Shown: positions 11,101 through 26,100 of the stretch, piece by piece
Position numbering within the stretch: the first letter of the stretch is position 1
Layout: the number at the start of each line of letters is the position of its first letter
Origin: Serripes groenlandicus
Taxonomy: Eukaryota > Mollusca > Bivalvia > Cardiida > Cardiidae
Assembly: GCA_031761405.1 (NCBI GenBank)
Contig: JASEVX010000013.1
Location: 40,190,601-40,254,600 of the forward strand
Direction of reading: 5' to 3'
DNA: 64,000 nt
Translations under genes and position numbers: made by a program
The notes under the pieces: model-generated
What the model was told of the DNA's origin: nothing
Database searches by the model: none
What the model saw: the letters and a program-made list of their open reading frames with translations, nothing else

Positions 11101-14100
11101 GTCTGAGAAAAGGCCTTGCACGCAAAGGTTTGATCAAAATTCTAAGTCCAAAAAGGGGCACAATTCAGTCAAAATCCATTCCAGAGTTAAGGGACTTGAC
11201 ATACAGGGTCATATAATGACTCTGAATAAGTGTGTGAAGTTTCAAAGCAACAGCTTACACAGTGTCTGAGAAAAGGCCTTGCACGCAAAGGTTTGACCAA
11301 AATTCAAAGTCCAAAAAGGGGCACAATTCAGTCAAAATCTATTCCAGAGTTATGGGACTTGACATACAAGGTCATCTAATGACCCTGAATAAGTGTGTCA
11401 AGTTTCAAAGCAACAGCATACATAGTGTCTGAGAAAAGGCCTTGCACGCAAAGGTTTGACCCAGCTGGCAACGCCAATGCCAACGTGGACGTGACTACAT
11501 AAGCTCCCCTATTTCTTCGAGGTCCATTTATTGAAAGGCATGGATATTCTTGCATGCCCATCTCAAACACATATATTCACTCTTATTTATATAACACCAT
11601 ACTTCGTTTTCCCCATTAGCTAGACTTTTCTTCTGTTCCCATCATCTAGTCCTAACAAACATATTCAATTTTCTTCTTAACATTACTTCTCATTTACATT
11701 TTAATGCGCGCTAAATGACCTTAGCTGTTGATGCCCCATAACACTATATACATTCATTATAACTTTTGAATAGAGTGAAAGGCAAACTTGATCCAAATCA
11801 GCAATTTCACCTCTTGCCTAAATGTTTTCAAAAGTAGTCTGCTGCAGAGGCTTCAGAATGCATATGCAAGTGGGAAAGGGCAATTATCAAGATAAAATGT
11901 TCTTTCTTTTAGAGGTCTTTAAAAAAGACGACATTACAAATTTCATTTCATGTAAACATATAAAATTCATGTTTCACGGACAAATATTGAACTTACGGAT
12001 TGGTATCACCATGGCTGTATCCGATTTCTGACGTCTATGATACATCCCTGAACCAGACAGCAGCAAACCGTCACTGGACACCGAAAGTGGACTATTAATT
12101 GACATGTCGTAGTCTGAACTCTGGGCCATGGAGGACGTAGTACTCTGTATATTGATAAATGCATTCATTTATTCAGAGCTCTAGATAAGGGGCATTTTTC
12201 ATGTTCTAAAATTCTTATTTGACATTCAAACCCTATGTTGTGGGTACTCAAAAGAATCGTCTCAGTGAGACGATTCTTTTGAGTACCCGCAACATAGGAT
12301 TTGGTTGAGTAATAAGAGAAATATTGTAGGGAAAAGACCTGTTCACTCACTCTTATCTAGTCCTCTGTTTATTTATCTCTTTATCCTACATAAAACAAAT
12401 CTGAAGAAGATGACTTTGAAAACATCTAGGAACAATCATGGTAAACCTCTATAAATTTAACCCTTTCCCTCATACGACAATCTGCAGCAGACAACTTTGA
12501 ACATATGTTGGCCACGAATAGAATATCTCTTTAATTGAATGGATAACCTATGACTAAAAGTGGAAAACATTGTGGAAAAAGGAGAAATTGCTTGTTTTGA
12601 GCAATTTCTTCTTTCGTCACTATGTTTTCAAAAAGCTGTCTGCTGCAGAGGTTCAGAAAGCGTCTATATGAGGGAAAGGGTTAAGTACAAGTGCAACTAG
12701 AAGATGATTTTTCAAAATAAAAGCATTCGAAAAAGCACATGTGACCTATGACCTAGTGACTCCAAAAACAATACAGAGCATCTACTCAATTAGATCAATA
12801 ATCCAATGAAGTTTGAAGACTCTGAGTTTTATGGAACTCCTGTTATTGAGAGGAAACCAAAGTGTGACGGATGGACAGACAGGGCAGAAACAATAAATCT
12901 GACCTCAAAGGGAGGGAAAACATGCTTATTTCTATTTTGGAAAAACTGTTTTCTTCAATCATCTACTACAGAGGAATCTTCATGAGAGAATGGGTCAAAC
13001 AACAGAAGTTGCACTAGTTGAGTGGTTAACCCTTTCCCACTTGCAGACGCATTCTGAGGCATTTGCAGCAGACGACTATTGAAAACATTGTGACAAAAGG
13101 AGAAGTGGCTCATGATGAGCAATTACCCCTTTTGCCACAATGTTTTAACTCTAATTAATAATTAAACGCTCATTTATGGATATATTTCACATTTTTGCCA
13201 ACAGATTTTCGAAGCTGTCTGCTGCATAATTGTCATATGTGGGAAAGGGTTAAGATATAAGAATGTTGGGGATGTAATCAGATGGAAAAGTCTTTTGTCA
13301 CTAAGTTACTACCCCTCTCCATCATGTAAACGCTTTCTGACGCCTCTGCAGCAGACGACTTTGAAGATATTTAGTTAAAAATATGAAACGTCTCTATAAA
13401 TGTGGGACATATTTTCTACTAGAAAATACAATCTGCTTCATTCGAATATACTTCTATTACTCAAACAGCAATCAGAACAAGAGGGTCAAGGCGGCCATGT
13501 AATGTTCACCTGAGTGCCATGTCTGTATGATGAAGTGTTCATTAGCATTATTTAACCCTTTCCAACATATAGACGCTTTCTGACACCTCTGCAGCAGACG
13601 ACTTTTGAAATCCTTGTAGAAAAAGAAGAAATTGCTCATAATGAGCAATTTATCCACTTGCCATAAAGATTTCAAATCTATTCAATAGTCATACTATCAT
13701 TTATAGATAGATTTGATTTTCCATATACAAATACATGTTTCTCATCATTTTCATAAATTTGCATAAACAAATTTATAGAAATTTTCTATATTTTGGAATT
13801 GATAATTTTAAAGTTGTCTGTTGCAGACTTATTGTATGTGGGAAAGGGTTAAGGAAATAATTTGATGAACAAAATTATAGAAAAAGATTCAACAGGAGTA
13901 ATTTAAATCCATATTTGAACTTGGTCGAGACATCACCGCAACAATCATTCAGAGTGAGTTTCATCAAGATTGGATGAAAACTGTCGCCTCTTGTGTATCC
14001 AAAAGTTATTTGTTGTCGGCCACAGAGGCCGATCGAAATAGATCACCTTTTGCACTTTGGGCTCGGGTGAGCTCAAAATATGTAAAACAAATTTTGTGCA

Positions 14101-17100
14101 CCATATCTTCGAAGAAATTGACCTTGCACTGACCTTCAAATCTTTCTCGTCTGTTTCCGTGGTAACACTGCTGTTGATGCTAATGGTATCTTTATCTTTG
14201 TCTTTTTTCTGGCTGGTCTGCTTTGATTTCTTCTGCTGCATGTACAGTTCTTGTAGCCTTCAAAGAAAAAATTATAATTCAGCAATTTCATATGATTGAT
14301 AAGAGTTTAAACCTTTCCCTCATACACTCATGGATCGAACCTGTGTATCTCGCTTCCTTGACTGACACTTGCACCTCTACACTATGTAGTTGATGGGTTG
14401 ATCATGTCACATATAATTGATTTCCCTGCATGGTCATCAGAATTGTGGGGTAAGCATTACAACTGAATCACTGGTGTCAGGATAAATTTACCCAGGAAAC
14501 AACGTGATATAACTATTTTTGGTTTAAAGCGCCATACAACACCATACAAACAAACAAACAATCACATGAAATCTAACATCTGCAGATTTTGATATAAAAA
14601 ACAATAATGGTCAAATTACTAGTGATTGCTCATATCACATCTTACTGCTTCACAGAGGCTTGTACAATAAGATGGCTAACAAGGAAAATTCCAATCAAAT
14701 TGCACAAATGAATTCAACTCTATTCAATAATTCAATTTTCCTTAACCATCAACCTTTTTTTTCCAATTGCAGATCTGTGCATTTTTGATGAATCTGCATC
14801 AGAAGCCTTAATGATATTGTGGCAAATAGAATAATTGATCATAATGAGCAATTTTTTTCCTTTTGTCAAGATGTATTAACCCTTACCCTCATATGACAAT
14901 TCTGCAGCAGACGACTTTGAATGTATTTTGTCAAAACATAGAAAATCTCCATAATTGAATGGATAACCGATAACAAAAAGTGGAAAACATTGTGGCAAAC
15001 GGAGAAATTGCACATTTTGTGCAATTTCTTCTTTTGTCACTATGTTTTCAAAAAGCCGTCTGCTGCAGAGGCGTCAGAAAGCATCTATATGAGGGAAAGG
15101 GTTAAATTATAATATTCTTTCATTTATGTAAATTTTCTATATTTTTGCATTAATGTTTGCACAGCCATCTGCAGCAGATTTGTTGTACGTGGGAAAGGTT
15201 TAATTAAGTATAAATATAAATAACTACTCACTTGCTATTCCAGGTCAAGACTGCTTCTGCTATTTTTCTTTTTAGTCTGATCATGTCATCTTCAATTTCG
15301 TCATTGATACCTTTCTGTTCTGTTAACAATACAATACAAAAGTTAACAAGTAACTGGAGGATTGCAAGCAATACCATAGTCCCCTACCGGTTTGCACTTT
15401 TGAGTCTGTTTCTGTTGTCATAGCAACCCAATGTTTAGGTATATCAAGACAATAAAGTATGAAAATAAAGAAAGGGAAATAACTCAAAAATTAGGGAAGC
15501 AAGAGTTATGGTTCATGTGCACTGCACTCCCCCTTGATACGATGTATTCATGTGTGAAATTTCATAGCCATAGCTAGTATAGTTATGGAGATATGCTCCG
15601 GACAAAAATCAAGTATGAAAATAAAGAAAGGGAAATAACTAAAAAATTAGGCAAGCAAGAGTTATGGTTCATGTCCACTGCACTCCCCCTTGATACGATG
15701 TATTCATGTGTGAAATTTCATAGCCATAGCTAGTATAGTTATGGAGATATGCTCCGGACAAAAATCAAGTATGAAAATAAAGAAAGGGAAATAACTCAAA
15801 AATTAGGCAAGCAAGAGTTATGGTTCATGTCCACTGCACTCCCCCTTGATGAGATGCATCCATGTGTGAAATTTCATAACCATAGCTAGTACAGTTTTGG
15901 AGATATGCTCCGGACAAAAATCAAGTATGAAAATAAAGAAAGGGAAATAACTCAAAAATTAGGGAAGCAAGAGTTATGGTTCATATGCACTGCACTCCGC
16001 ATTGATGAGATGTATCCACATATGGAATTTCATAGCCATAGCTAGTACAGTTTTGGAGATATGCTCCGGACCAAAATTTGCCGGACTGACTGACGGACGG
16101 AGTGCAAACCTAATAGTCCCCTTCGGCACGCCGGTAGGGGACTAATAAGAAAAAGTGGGAACATTTTCAAAGAAAAATGACAAAAACTTTTTTATTTTGA
16201 TGTCAAACATGTCTTATCCCTTTCCCACATATAGATGCTTTCTGACGCCTCTGCAGCAGACGACTTTTGAAAACACTGTGGCAAAAGGAGAAATTGCTCA
16301 AAACAACTTTTTGCAGTAATTATACCTTCATTTAAAGAGATTTTGTGGATTTTCACCAACATGCTTGCAAAGTTGTCTTCTACAGGTTTGCTTTATGTGG
16401 GTTAAAGCTATCACAGTTACAGACAATGTTTTTACCTTGATATTCCTAGAATAGGCTATGGACTCTTCCGAAAACAAAACTGGGTAAGTTCATTTTAAAA
16501 CTTCAGCATCAAAAAGGTGAATGGTGTTTAACACATATTCAACAGTATTTCAGTTACATGCTGATTCCTGTGTAATTTACCAATACTGATGGTAAATTTT
16601 GCCTGACACAAGTACACAAGTTTTAATGTTCGAATCCCTGCTGTGCACAAATAGCGGGAAGCCAGTTACCTTTTATAAAGTATTCTGTACGACCTAAACA
16701 GGCAGTCTCTCAAACTACTACCAGTAGCTTAGTTGGCTGTCAATGCAGAGGTTGTGAGTTTCGATCACCAGTGGATAAACTTTCTTTACGACATTTAACA
16801 AAGTTAGTATTCCACCAATGGGCTCACAATCACTGTGGAAAAGCAGCCAGTTGCTTGGAAAGATTGTTGTGAATGCCATTAAATCTCAACCAATCAATGT
16901 AACTACTTCACCATGAGGCAGTCACACAATGTGAAAAAATGTGAAGATGAATATTCCCGATCACAAAATGTGAAAAAACGCACAAAATGTGAAAAAATGT
17001 TCAGAGGAATTGGAAAACATACCAGGTCACAAAATGTAAAAAAATGTGAAGATAAACATTCCCGGTCAAGAAATGTGAAAAATGTGAAGATGAACATACC

Positions 17101-20100
17101 CTGGTTTAACTCCATGATCTTCTTGTCGTCCCCGGAGGCGAGCAGTACTGTTACCTTATCCCTAATAGTGTGTGCTAACTCTCTCATGTTTGTCCTCTCA
17201 GTCTGAAATAAAGTCATTTAGTCATTATCTGATCCTATGTTTTGCCTTTTCCCACATACAACAAATCTGCAGCAGATGACTTATGAAACATCGAGGAAAA
17301 TCTCTATTACAATAAGTAATATTAATGAATGGAGTGAAAAGAAAATTGTGGCAAAAGAAGAAATTGCTAAAAATCGTTTTCAAAAGTCTTCTGCTGCAGA
17401 TGCTTCTCAAAAATACATCTGGATGGTTTCATGCAAAACAGTTGTAACTACATCTTGAACAATATGTAGTTACAACTGTTTTGCATGAAGCCCTCAATAT
17501 ATTCTGTAAGTTAAATGGTCAAGCCGTTGGCGAATCTTTTTTTAATCCACTTCTTTTCATTTTTTATCATATTTTGTAGAACATCTTTTTTCCCTTCTTC
17601 TTATTCATGATTTAAATCCACTTCTTTCTGTATTTTAATTGTTTAAAGTTGTAACTCTTTTTTCTTATCCCATTTAACCATATTCTAATAATTGTTACTA
17701 ATTACTATTTATCCCTTTCCCACATACAACAAATCTGCATCAAATTACTTTGAAAACATCTTTAGAAAATTTCTATATATAGGAAAGTATTATAAGAGAA
17801 TAGAGTGGAAAAGATTGTGCCGAAAGGTAAAATTGAGGGCTTGGCGTGAAACGGTTGTAACTTAAAACCTATTTTGAAAACCCTGGTTTAGGGACAATTT
17901 TGACCCCTTTGTAAACAATGCAAATTTAGGTGCCATTGCTCAGAGGGAGCAATGGCACCTAAATTTCCATTGTTTACCAAGAAAAATGATTTAACGCTTA
18001 TAAAGACTTTATGGCGAAGTGATTAACATCGTAAAAAATAGATCAATTTTAGTTACAACCCTTTCACGCCAAGCCCTGGAAATGCTCATTATTTTCAAGA
18101 GCTGACTGCTGCAGACGAGGCAAAATTTGTCTGAAGGTGGGAAAGGGTAAAGATCAATTAGAAAAAAAAGCTTAGGAAAGATCTGAAAAAAACTCTTCTA
18201 ATAAAAATCTTGACTCTTTCCCCACTTTCGACACATCTAGAGCAGAACTATTTGAAAACATGTAGCCAACATTATTGTAAATTTCTATTTATGATGTTTT
18301 TATTATTGAATAGAGTTGAAAACATTATGAGCAATTTCTTCTTTTGCCAAAATGTTTTCAAAAGGTGTCTACAAGCAAATAAAGCCATAACCCTTTCTCA
18401 CATACAGACACTTTCTGAAGCCTCTGCAGCAAACAAGTTCAGAAAATATAGTGGCAATTGAGGAAATTTCTAAAAAATGAAAATGTTCAACTCTATTCTA
18501 TAATTATGCTTCCATTTAACCCTTTCCCTCATACGACAATTCTGCAGCAGACGACTTTGAACATATTTTGACAAAAAATAGAAAATCTCTATACTAGTAA
18601 TTGAATGGATAACCTATGACTAAAAGCGGAAAACATTGTGGCAAAAGGAGAAATTGCTTGTTTTGAGAAATTTCTTCTTTTTTCACTATATTTTCAAAAA
18701 GCCGTCTGCTGCAGAGGCGTCAGAAAGCGTCTATATAAGGGAAAGGGTTAAGGAGTTTAAAGGAGTTTATCCATATTTCTCCCTCGATGTTTTCTATGTC
18801 GTCACTTACTTGCTGTAGAACTATGCTCTCATTGATCAGGCGAACAAGATTCTCGCAGTTGGTTTCTGCCTTCATTCTTGTCATAAAGTCCAAGATGGAG
18901 CTGAATTGGTCTGTTATCCTATACAAAAGAAATAAAATAAAAATAACATTCTAAATGATAAACTTCTTTATTATATTCAATCAAGTTTACTTATATAAAT
19001 CTGATGACTGGTGTCTCGGATTGACCTTAACATCAGCCAATCAAATTGTTGCCTACACAATTGTTAGGTATAAAACAGGGGAGATAAACCATATAAATAA
19101 AATGCTCACCAAATGGCATTAATGCTGAGCGCGAGGGTAAACAACATCATCAAACTTAAATATAAATAAAGGAGATAGGGAATCGGACGTAGTCGAGTGT
19201 TCAGATTGTATAGAACCAAGTGTTGGTTGTGTTGTGTGATTTAATTGGACAACTAACCAAGCACCTGCTCATAAATATTTAAATGTATAAGGTCAATTTG
19301 AGACAAACTTTTATGCGGTGTTGTCAGATCCAATAAACGTACAGTAAAGTATATTGGTCTCTTTTTATTTTAATTTCTAACACATAAATTTGTCATAAAT
19401 TACTATGTTTGCCTATTAACAGGCAATGAGAATGATCTGAATGATCCATAGTTTTTTTATGTTCACATATTTGTGGCTGCATTGGAGAGGATTAATTCAA
19501 TGTTTGAAAAGAGTATATATAAGAAATAAAAAAGTAATTACAACTTACTTCAAGGTGAGTCTTTTCACTTCGTCTTTTACTCGGTACAACTCTATCACCT
19601 CTAGGACTGATACTTTTGATATAACAAATGGCGGAAGTTTAATTTCCTTCAACTTGATGCCGGCATACCTATCAATAGAAAATATGTTTAATAACCCTTT
19701 CCCAATTGCATTCACATTTAATTTTTGATGCATCTGCAGCAGACAACTTTTGAAAACATTGTCACTAAAGTAGAAATTGCTTATAATGAGCAATTTCTCC
19801 TTTTGACACAATGTTTTTGACTCTATTCAATAATAATACTTTTAGTTATAGAGATACATGTATCCCATATATTTGCTCTATGTGGCAAAGGGTAAAGATG
19901 AAACAGGAGTGTTATTGAGATGAGATACAATTGATTGTGCAGAGCCCTTACCAATAAGAACAGAACCTGAAGCAAATCTTAAGATAACATTCTAGATTTC
20001 TGTAACTTGTTAAACCCTTCCCACATACAGATGACTTGAGACAATATCATGGCAAATGTAGAAACTGTTCATGGTGAACATATTACTTTATGTACTTTAA

Positions 20101-23100
20101 CAACAATCTTTCCATCTCTATTAAATATGGATACTTTCATTTATAGAGTTTTTCAATGAATTTGCATTGATGCTTTCTAAAGCTTTCTGCTGGAGATAAA
20201 GATACATGTTGAAAAGGGTAAGCTAAGTATAATTAGTTATCTTTTTCGACAATATCGAAGGATAAACATGTAAAAGATGGTTTAGATACAAAATCCTTTC
20301 CCTCATACAACAAACATGCAGCAGACGACTTTGAAATTATTTTGGCAAAAATATGGAAATTTTCTGTAAATCAATGTATGTTTAACAAATAGACTAAGAA
20401 AAATGTGGCAAAACAAGAAAGTGCTCCTTATGAGCAATTAATACTTGTGCCACAATATTTTCAAAACTCATCAGCTGCAGATGCATCAGAAAGCATCAAC
20501 ATGTGGGAAAGGGCTTTTTAAAACATCTGGATATTTTAAGATAACCATTTTGATTTGATGACAATGTGGGAAAGGAAAAACAGCTGATGTTGAGGATATA
20601 TCATTACAACCAATTTCTCCTTTTGCGTGCGGGGGGGGGATGCAGGTTCGATCCTTGGCCGTATCATATTAAAGACTTCAAAAATAGTACTAATGATGCT
20701 CGGAGGGTCTGCGGGGTTAAAAGTAAGACTGACAGGCTGGTGTTAGAATATTGGAACATTAGTTCTTGTAACTCATCCAGGAATTTATTTATTTATTTAT
20801 TTATTGGGGTTTTACGCCGCTTTCAACATTATTTCAGTTATATCACGGCGACAGTTCACTTATTCATGATCCCTGGGTAAACAAACCAGTACTAGGCTAG
20901 AAAATGTGCCTTGCCCAAGGGCACTCTACAATGACTCTAGTGCCGCGACTGGGGATCGAACCCGGGACACCCAGTTTCGAAATCCCTGACGCTAACCACT
21001 CGGCCACAGCGGATTCCCAAAACTCATCCAGGAAATGCCGTGATATAACTGAAAAATTGTTGAAAGCAGCTTCAAATACAATACAATCACTCAATTCTCC
21101 CTTTCCAACAATTTTATTTGAATGTCGTCCGCAGACTGCAGACGCATAAAAAAACATACAATCACTGTGAAGGGTTGGATAAGCTTACTTAAACGAGGCC
21201 ACCATGTCATTGAAGCCAAAATACTGGAAGTGTTCCTGATGCAGGGAATGGTTGCAGGGATCCATGCTGGTACGACACTTATAACTGTTACCATGGAAAC
21301 GGAATTCCAAATATTTTGCAAACGACATGTGCCACGACTCGGATGATAGCTGAACAACTGGCGTCACCTATGTCAAGTAAAGTATGAAACAACAATTTTT
21401 AATTGGTTAACCCTTTCCCTCATATAGACGCTTTCTGACGCCTCTGCAGCAGACGGCTTTTTGAAACATAGTGACAAAAGAAGAAATTGCTCAAAACGAG
21501 CAATTTCTCCTTTTGCCACAATGTTTTCCACTTTTAGTCATAGGTTATCCATTCAATTATAGAGATTTTCCTTTTTTTGACGAAATATGCTCGAAGTCGT
21601 CTGCTGCAGAATTGTCGTATGTGGGAAAGGGTTATACCCCTTGCATGTTCAACTGTTGCATGCTGAATAAGTAATGAGGTTTGTTGATCATTTCCCAAAT
21701 ATTGAATAGGGTTGAACATTTTGTGGCAAAAGAAGAATTTGTTATCAAAAGTTGTCTGCTGCAGAGGCGTCAGAAAGCCTCTTTATGTGGGAAAGGGTTA
21801 AACGCTGTTTCTGTATATCACATAAGCCAGTTCACCTAACAGGTGTTTTCCTCCTATCTTTCACATACTATGTTTCCACACAACATTCCTCCCAGGCAAC
21901 TTACTACCGTCCCACATAGCTTATTAAGCCCATAGGTGAAAGGTGAATGCCACTAGTCGCAATGACTTTTGTCAATCATCGAAAAGATCAACTGGCCAGT
22001 CCAGGGTACCAAACCCACGACCTCTGGATTGATAGCCCTAGTCACTATGGAATGAGACATTTTGGCTCGACAAATATTGGTTCAATGCAAAATGGTCCTT
22101 TCGACAAACAGGCTTGACAAATTAGAGTGATCTACTGTTTTGTAGAATGAGCTTTTTCGGCTCGAATCTAATTGGTTCAATGCAAATTGGTCCTTTCGAC
22201 AAACAGGCTTGACAAATTAGAGTGATCTACTGTTTTGTAGAATGAGCTATTTCGGCTCGAATCTAATTGGTTCAATGCAAATTGGTCCTTTCGACAAACA
22301 GGCTTGACAAATTAGAGTGATCTACTGTTTTGTAGAATGAGCTATTTCGGCTTGAAAATAATTGGTTCAATGCAAATCGGTCCTTTCAACAAACAGGCTT
22401 GACAAATTAGTGATCTACTGTTTTTTAGAATGAGCTATTATTGCCCGACAATAATTGGTTCTGGGCAATTAGGTCCTTTTGACAAACAGGCTTGACGAAT
22501 TGGAGTGATCTACTGTATTGGTTTGATTCAGCTTACCTGTTTACATTTATGACACCAGCTCCACAACAATATGTTTGTCTGTCCATCTTTTAGGGGCTTG
22601 CTGACCTTTTTGAGAATAACACTGATGCTACCCTGACCATGGACGAAGCGACGGATATGTTTCTCCATCGGAGTGTTGCAGGAGTCAGATGGACACACAT
22701 AGGACTGCCTGTAATGTAATTGATTGTCTCTGTGTAAGATGTGTAATAAGCAATTTCTACTTTTGCCACAATGTTTTTAACTCTATTTAATAATGAAACT
22801 CATTTATGGAGATTTTTAACATTTTTGCCAATATGTTTTTACAGGGCTCTCACAAGGGGGCGATTTGGTCCCCTAAAAATTTCTGACTTCGCCCATTTGC
22901 TCGATCAAAGCGAAGTCGACTTCGCCCAAAATCTCAATCAAAGCGAAGTTAACTTCGCCGACAATTATGTCCTATCATCGGACACTGTTAAAATGATTAC
23001 GGTCACGCACCATGTCGAATCGATTTATACAGTTCTCGATATACACAGTTGCGTAATCAGTAATTTTAAACTGATAGTGTATATACATTAAAAGCTGAAG

Positions 23101-26100
23101 AATCTAATCATTTAACACACACAATGACATAGAACCAATTGTCCAATCAAAATCGTGCCCTTTAGTCCAATTTGCATAAACAAAGAACCGATTGTCATAT
23201 CAAATATTATGACGCCCCCCCTGATAAAACAATAAATACGTATCCGATGTAAATGAGATGGAAGTCGAATAATGTTTTAACCCTTTCAATAGTATAAATA
23301 ATATTGTGAATCTATTCATGGTTTAATGAGATAATCGTCTTCAATAATTGAGAAATTGAGAATTTTTCAGATATTTTTGTTAGGGGATTCATAATAAATG
23401 CTGTAGCATGGGGGTGTCGTAATATTTGGAATTAACCAATCAAAAGACAATTCTACTTGTAAAGAGTGTGTATGTTTGGCCGATACAAATAATTTACGTT
23501 GTTTATGACACTTACGACAGACTTCTTTACAAAATGCCTGAAACCTTTACACGGCGAGTAAATTGAGCTTCATTAATTATATTTCGGCGACTTTTAGAAC
23601 ACAATGTTCGGATCGCAAACCCGATACAAATAATTTTTTACGTTGTTTATGACACTTATGAACGACTTCTTTACAAAATGCCTGACACCTTTACGGAATG
23701 GACGGCGAGTAAATATCACTTCTCCCTTAAGTCTCCCCACTTTTCCCTAAAGTTTAAGACTAGTGAGAGCCCTGTTTTAAAGTTGTCTGCTTCAGATTTG
23801 TTTTTGTGAAAACATTAATAGAAAACATTATGAATGTGTTGAAAGTACAATTACGCCATACATTTATTGTACACGGGACTGGTGTTTATAAGGTAAATAT
23901 TGCTGAGTTTTATGCTTATACAGTCCAACCTGTGTTTAAAGACCACCCATGGGAACCACCCATATACAACAAATCTGCAGCAGAGGACTTTCAAAACAAG
24001 AGCTGTCGAAGGACAGCACGCTCGACTATTTCAATGCTTATTTAAGTTACTAAGATAATGGACTCTAATGTAGTTGCATTCAAAACATTAACCACAATTT
24101 CTCAAAGGGTGATAATTTCAATTATATGCAGGATAGAGTTATTTAACTTGATTATTTACATAGGTGTGATGGTTGGGAAGGGTTGTACAAAGTTTCAATG
24201 CAATGCATCAAGTAGTATCTAAGAGATGGTCTCTTAATGTAGTTGCACGCAAAACTTTAACCAGAATTTCTAAGTAAAAAAAAGGGCCATAACTTGCATA
24301 AAATGCAGGATAGAGTTATCTAACTTGATAATCTATATAAGTGTGATAGTTGGGTAGGGTTATATAAAGTTTCAATGCAATGCATCAAGTAAATACTGAG
24401 ATATGGACTCTTGATTTAGTTGCACGCAAAACTTTAACCAGAATTTCTAAGTAAAAAAGGGCCATAACTTGCATAAAATTTATGCAGGATAGAGTTATCT
24501 AACTTGATAATCTACATAGGTGTAATAGTTGGGTAGGGTTGTAGAAAGTTTCAATGCAATACATGTAAAATTTAAGTACTTGCATGCAAAACCTTAACCA
24601 AGGTGTGACATGGACGCCGATGCCGACAGCGACGCCGATGCCAGGGTGAGTAGTATAGCTCTCATATTCTTCGAATAGTTGAGCTAAAAACTAGGCCAAA
24701 AATTTGTAAATATATATAAAGGAAAACATAAATTTTGAGTAATAGTTTAAAATATTTTGGGCAATGATGAGTAATTTATCCTTTTGCCACAATGTTTTCA
24801 GTAGTCAAAAAAGCGTCTGTATGTGGGAAAGGGTTTAACGAATGTTCTCTTTATTTTATTTACCAATGGTACGAAAAGACAGCTTAAAGATTGAGTAAAC
24901 AGTTAAATCTATCACTTAACCCTTTCCCACATACAGTAAATATGCAGCAGAAGAAAAAATCCTGGCAAAAAATTGGTCAATCTGTATAAATGAAAACATA
25001 ATTAATGAAGAGAGCTGAAAACATATTCATTTATAGAGATTAACCATATTTTAGTCGGAGAAGATGACCTTTAAACCCTTTACCCTTTCCCTCATACAAC
25101 AATTCTGCTGCAGACGACTTTGAACATATTTTGTCAAAAAATAGAAGAAAATCTCTATAATTGAATGGAAAACCTACGACTAAAAGTGGAAAAAATTGTG
25201 ACAAAAGGGAAAATTGCTTGTTTTGAGCAATTTCTTCTTTTGTTACTATCTTTTCAAAAAGCCGTCTGCCGCAGAGGCGTCAGAAAGTGTCTATATGAGG
25301 GAAAGGGTTAACTAATTTGATTCATCTTGAATAATATTTTGAAGTCTGCTCATTTAACTTTAATTATTAGATATTGCCTCCCTTTAATCAACTCTGCAGC
25401 AGAGGACTTTTGAAAATATTGTGACAAAAGGTGCAATTGCTCGTAATGAGCAATTTTACCTATTACCACAATATTGTCACCTCAATTGAATAGTTTAACT
25501 ATCATTGATGGAGAATTTTCACATGATTGCCAACATGTTTTCAACTCTGGCTGTCTGCTACAGATTCTGAGCACAGAGTAAACTTTTATAGTTTTGGTCA
25601 GATGATTGGGGCTTAATAACGGCGTTTTCAATTTTATAGTTTTTGAGCAAATATACGAACCTGAAACAAAATCTCTCCAGAAATCCACCCAGCGTGATGT
25701 CATTCTTACCATAGAAATCCATTGTTACTATCCTAAAGGGAATGGAAAGAAAAAATATAAAATATTGGAGTTTGACACAGTTTTCAACATAATTTGGTTA
25801 TATCACGGCAACAGTTCACTTGTTCATGATCCCTGGGTAAACACACCAGTACTAGATTAGAAAATGTGCATTTCCCAAGCGCACACCACCATGACCTCTG
25901 AGCTGCCACTGGGGATGGAACATGGGATGCCTGGTTCCAAATCCCCCAGACTAACCTCTGAAAGACAGACACATCTATCTCATGACACATTCCTGGAAAG
26001 AAGAAAGAAAACAAAATATATATTGCAAAAATTATTTTGAAACAGAGTTATGAACGTCATCATCGAAGTCACTTTACATATTTGTGCCATAAAAGTGCCG

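Noticed and set aside
22908..22970. Repeated GCGAAGTCGACTTCGCC palindromes as a regulatory site.
   Set aside because: They lie inside the hAT-like element and repeat with its internal structure; nothing ties them to the gene.
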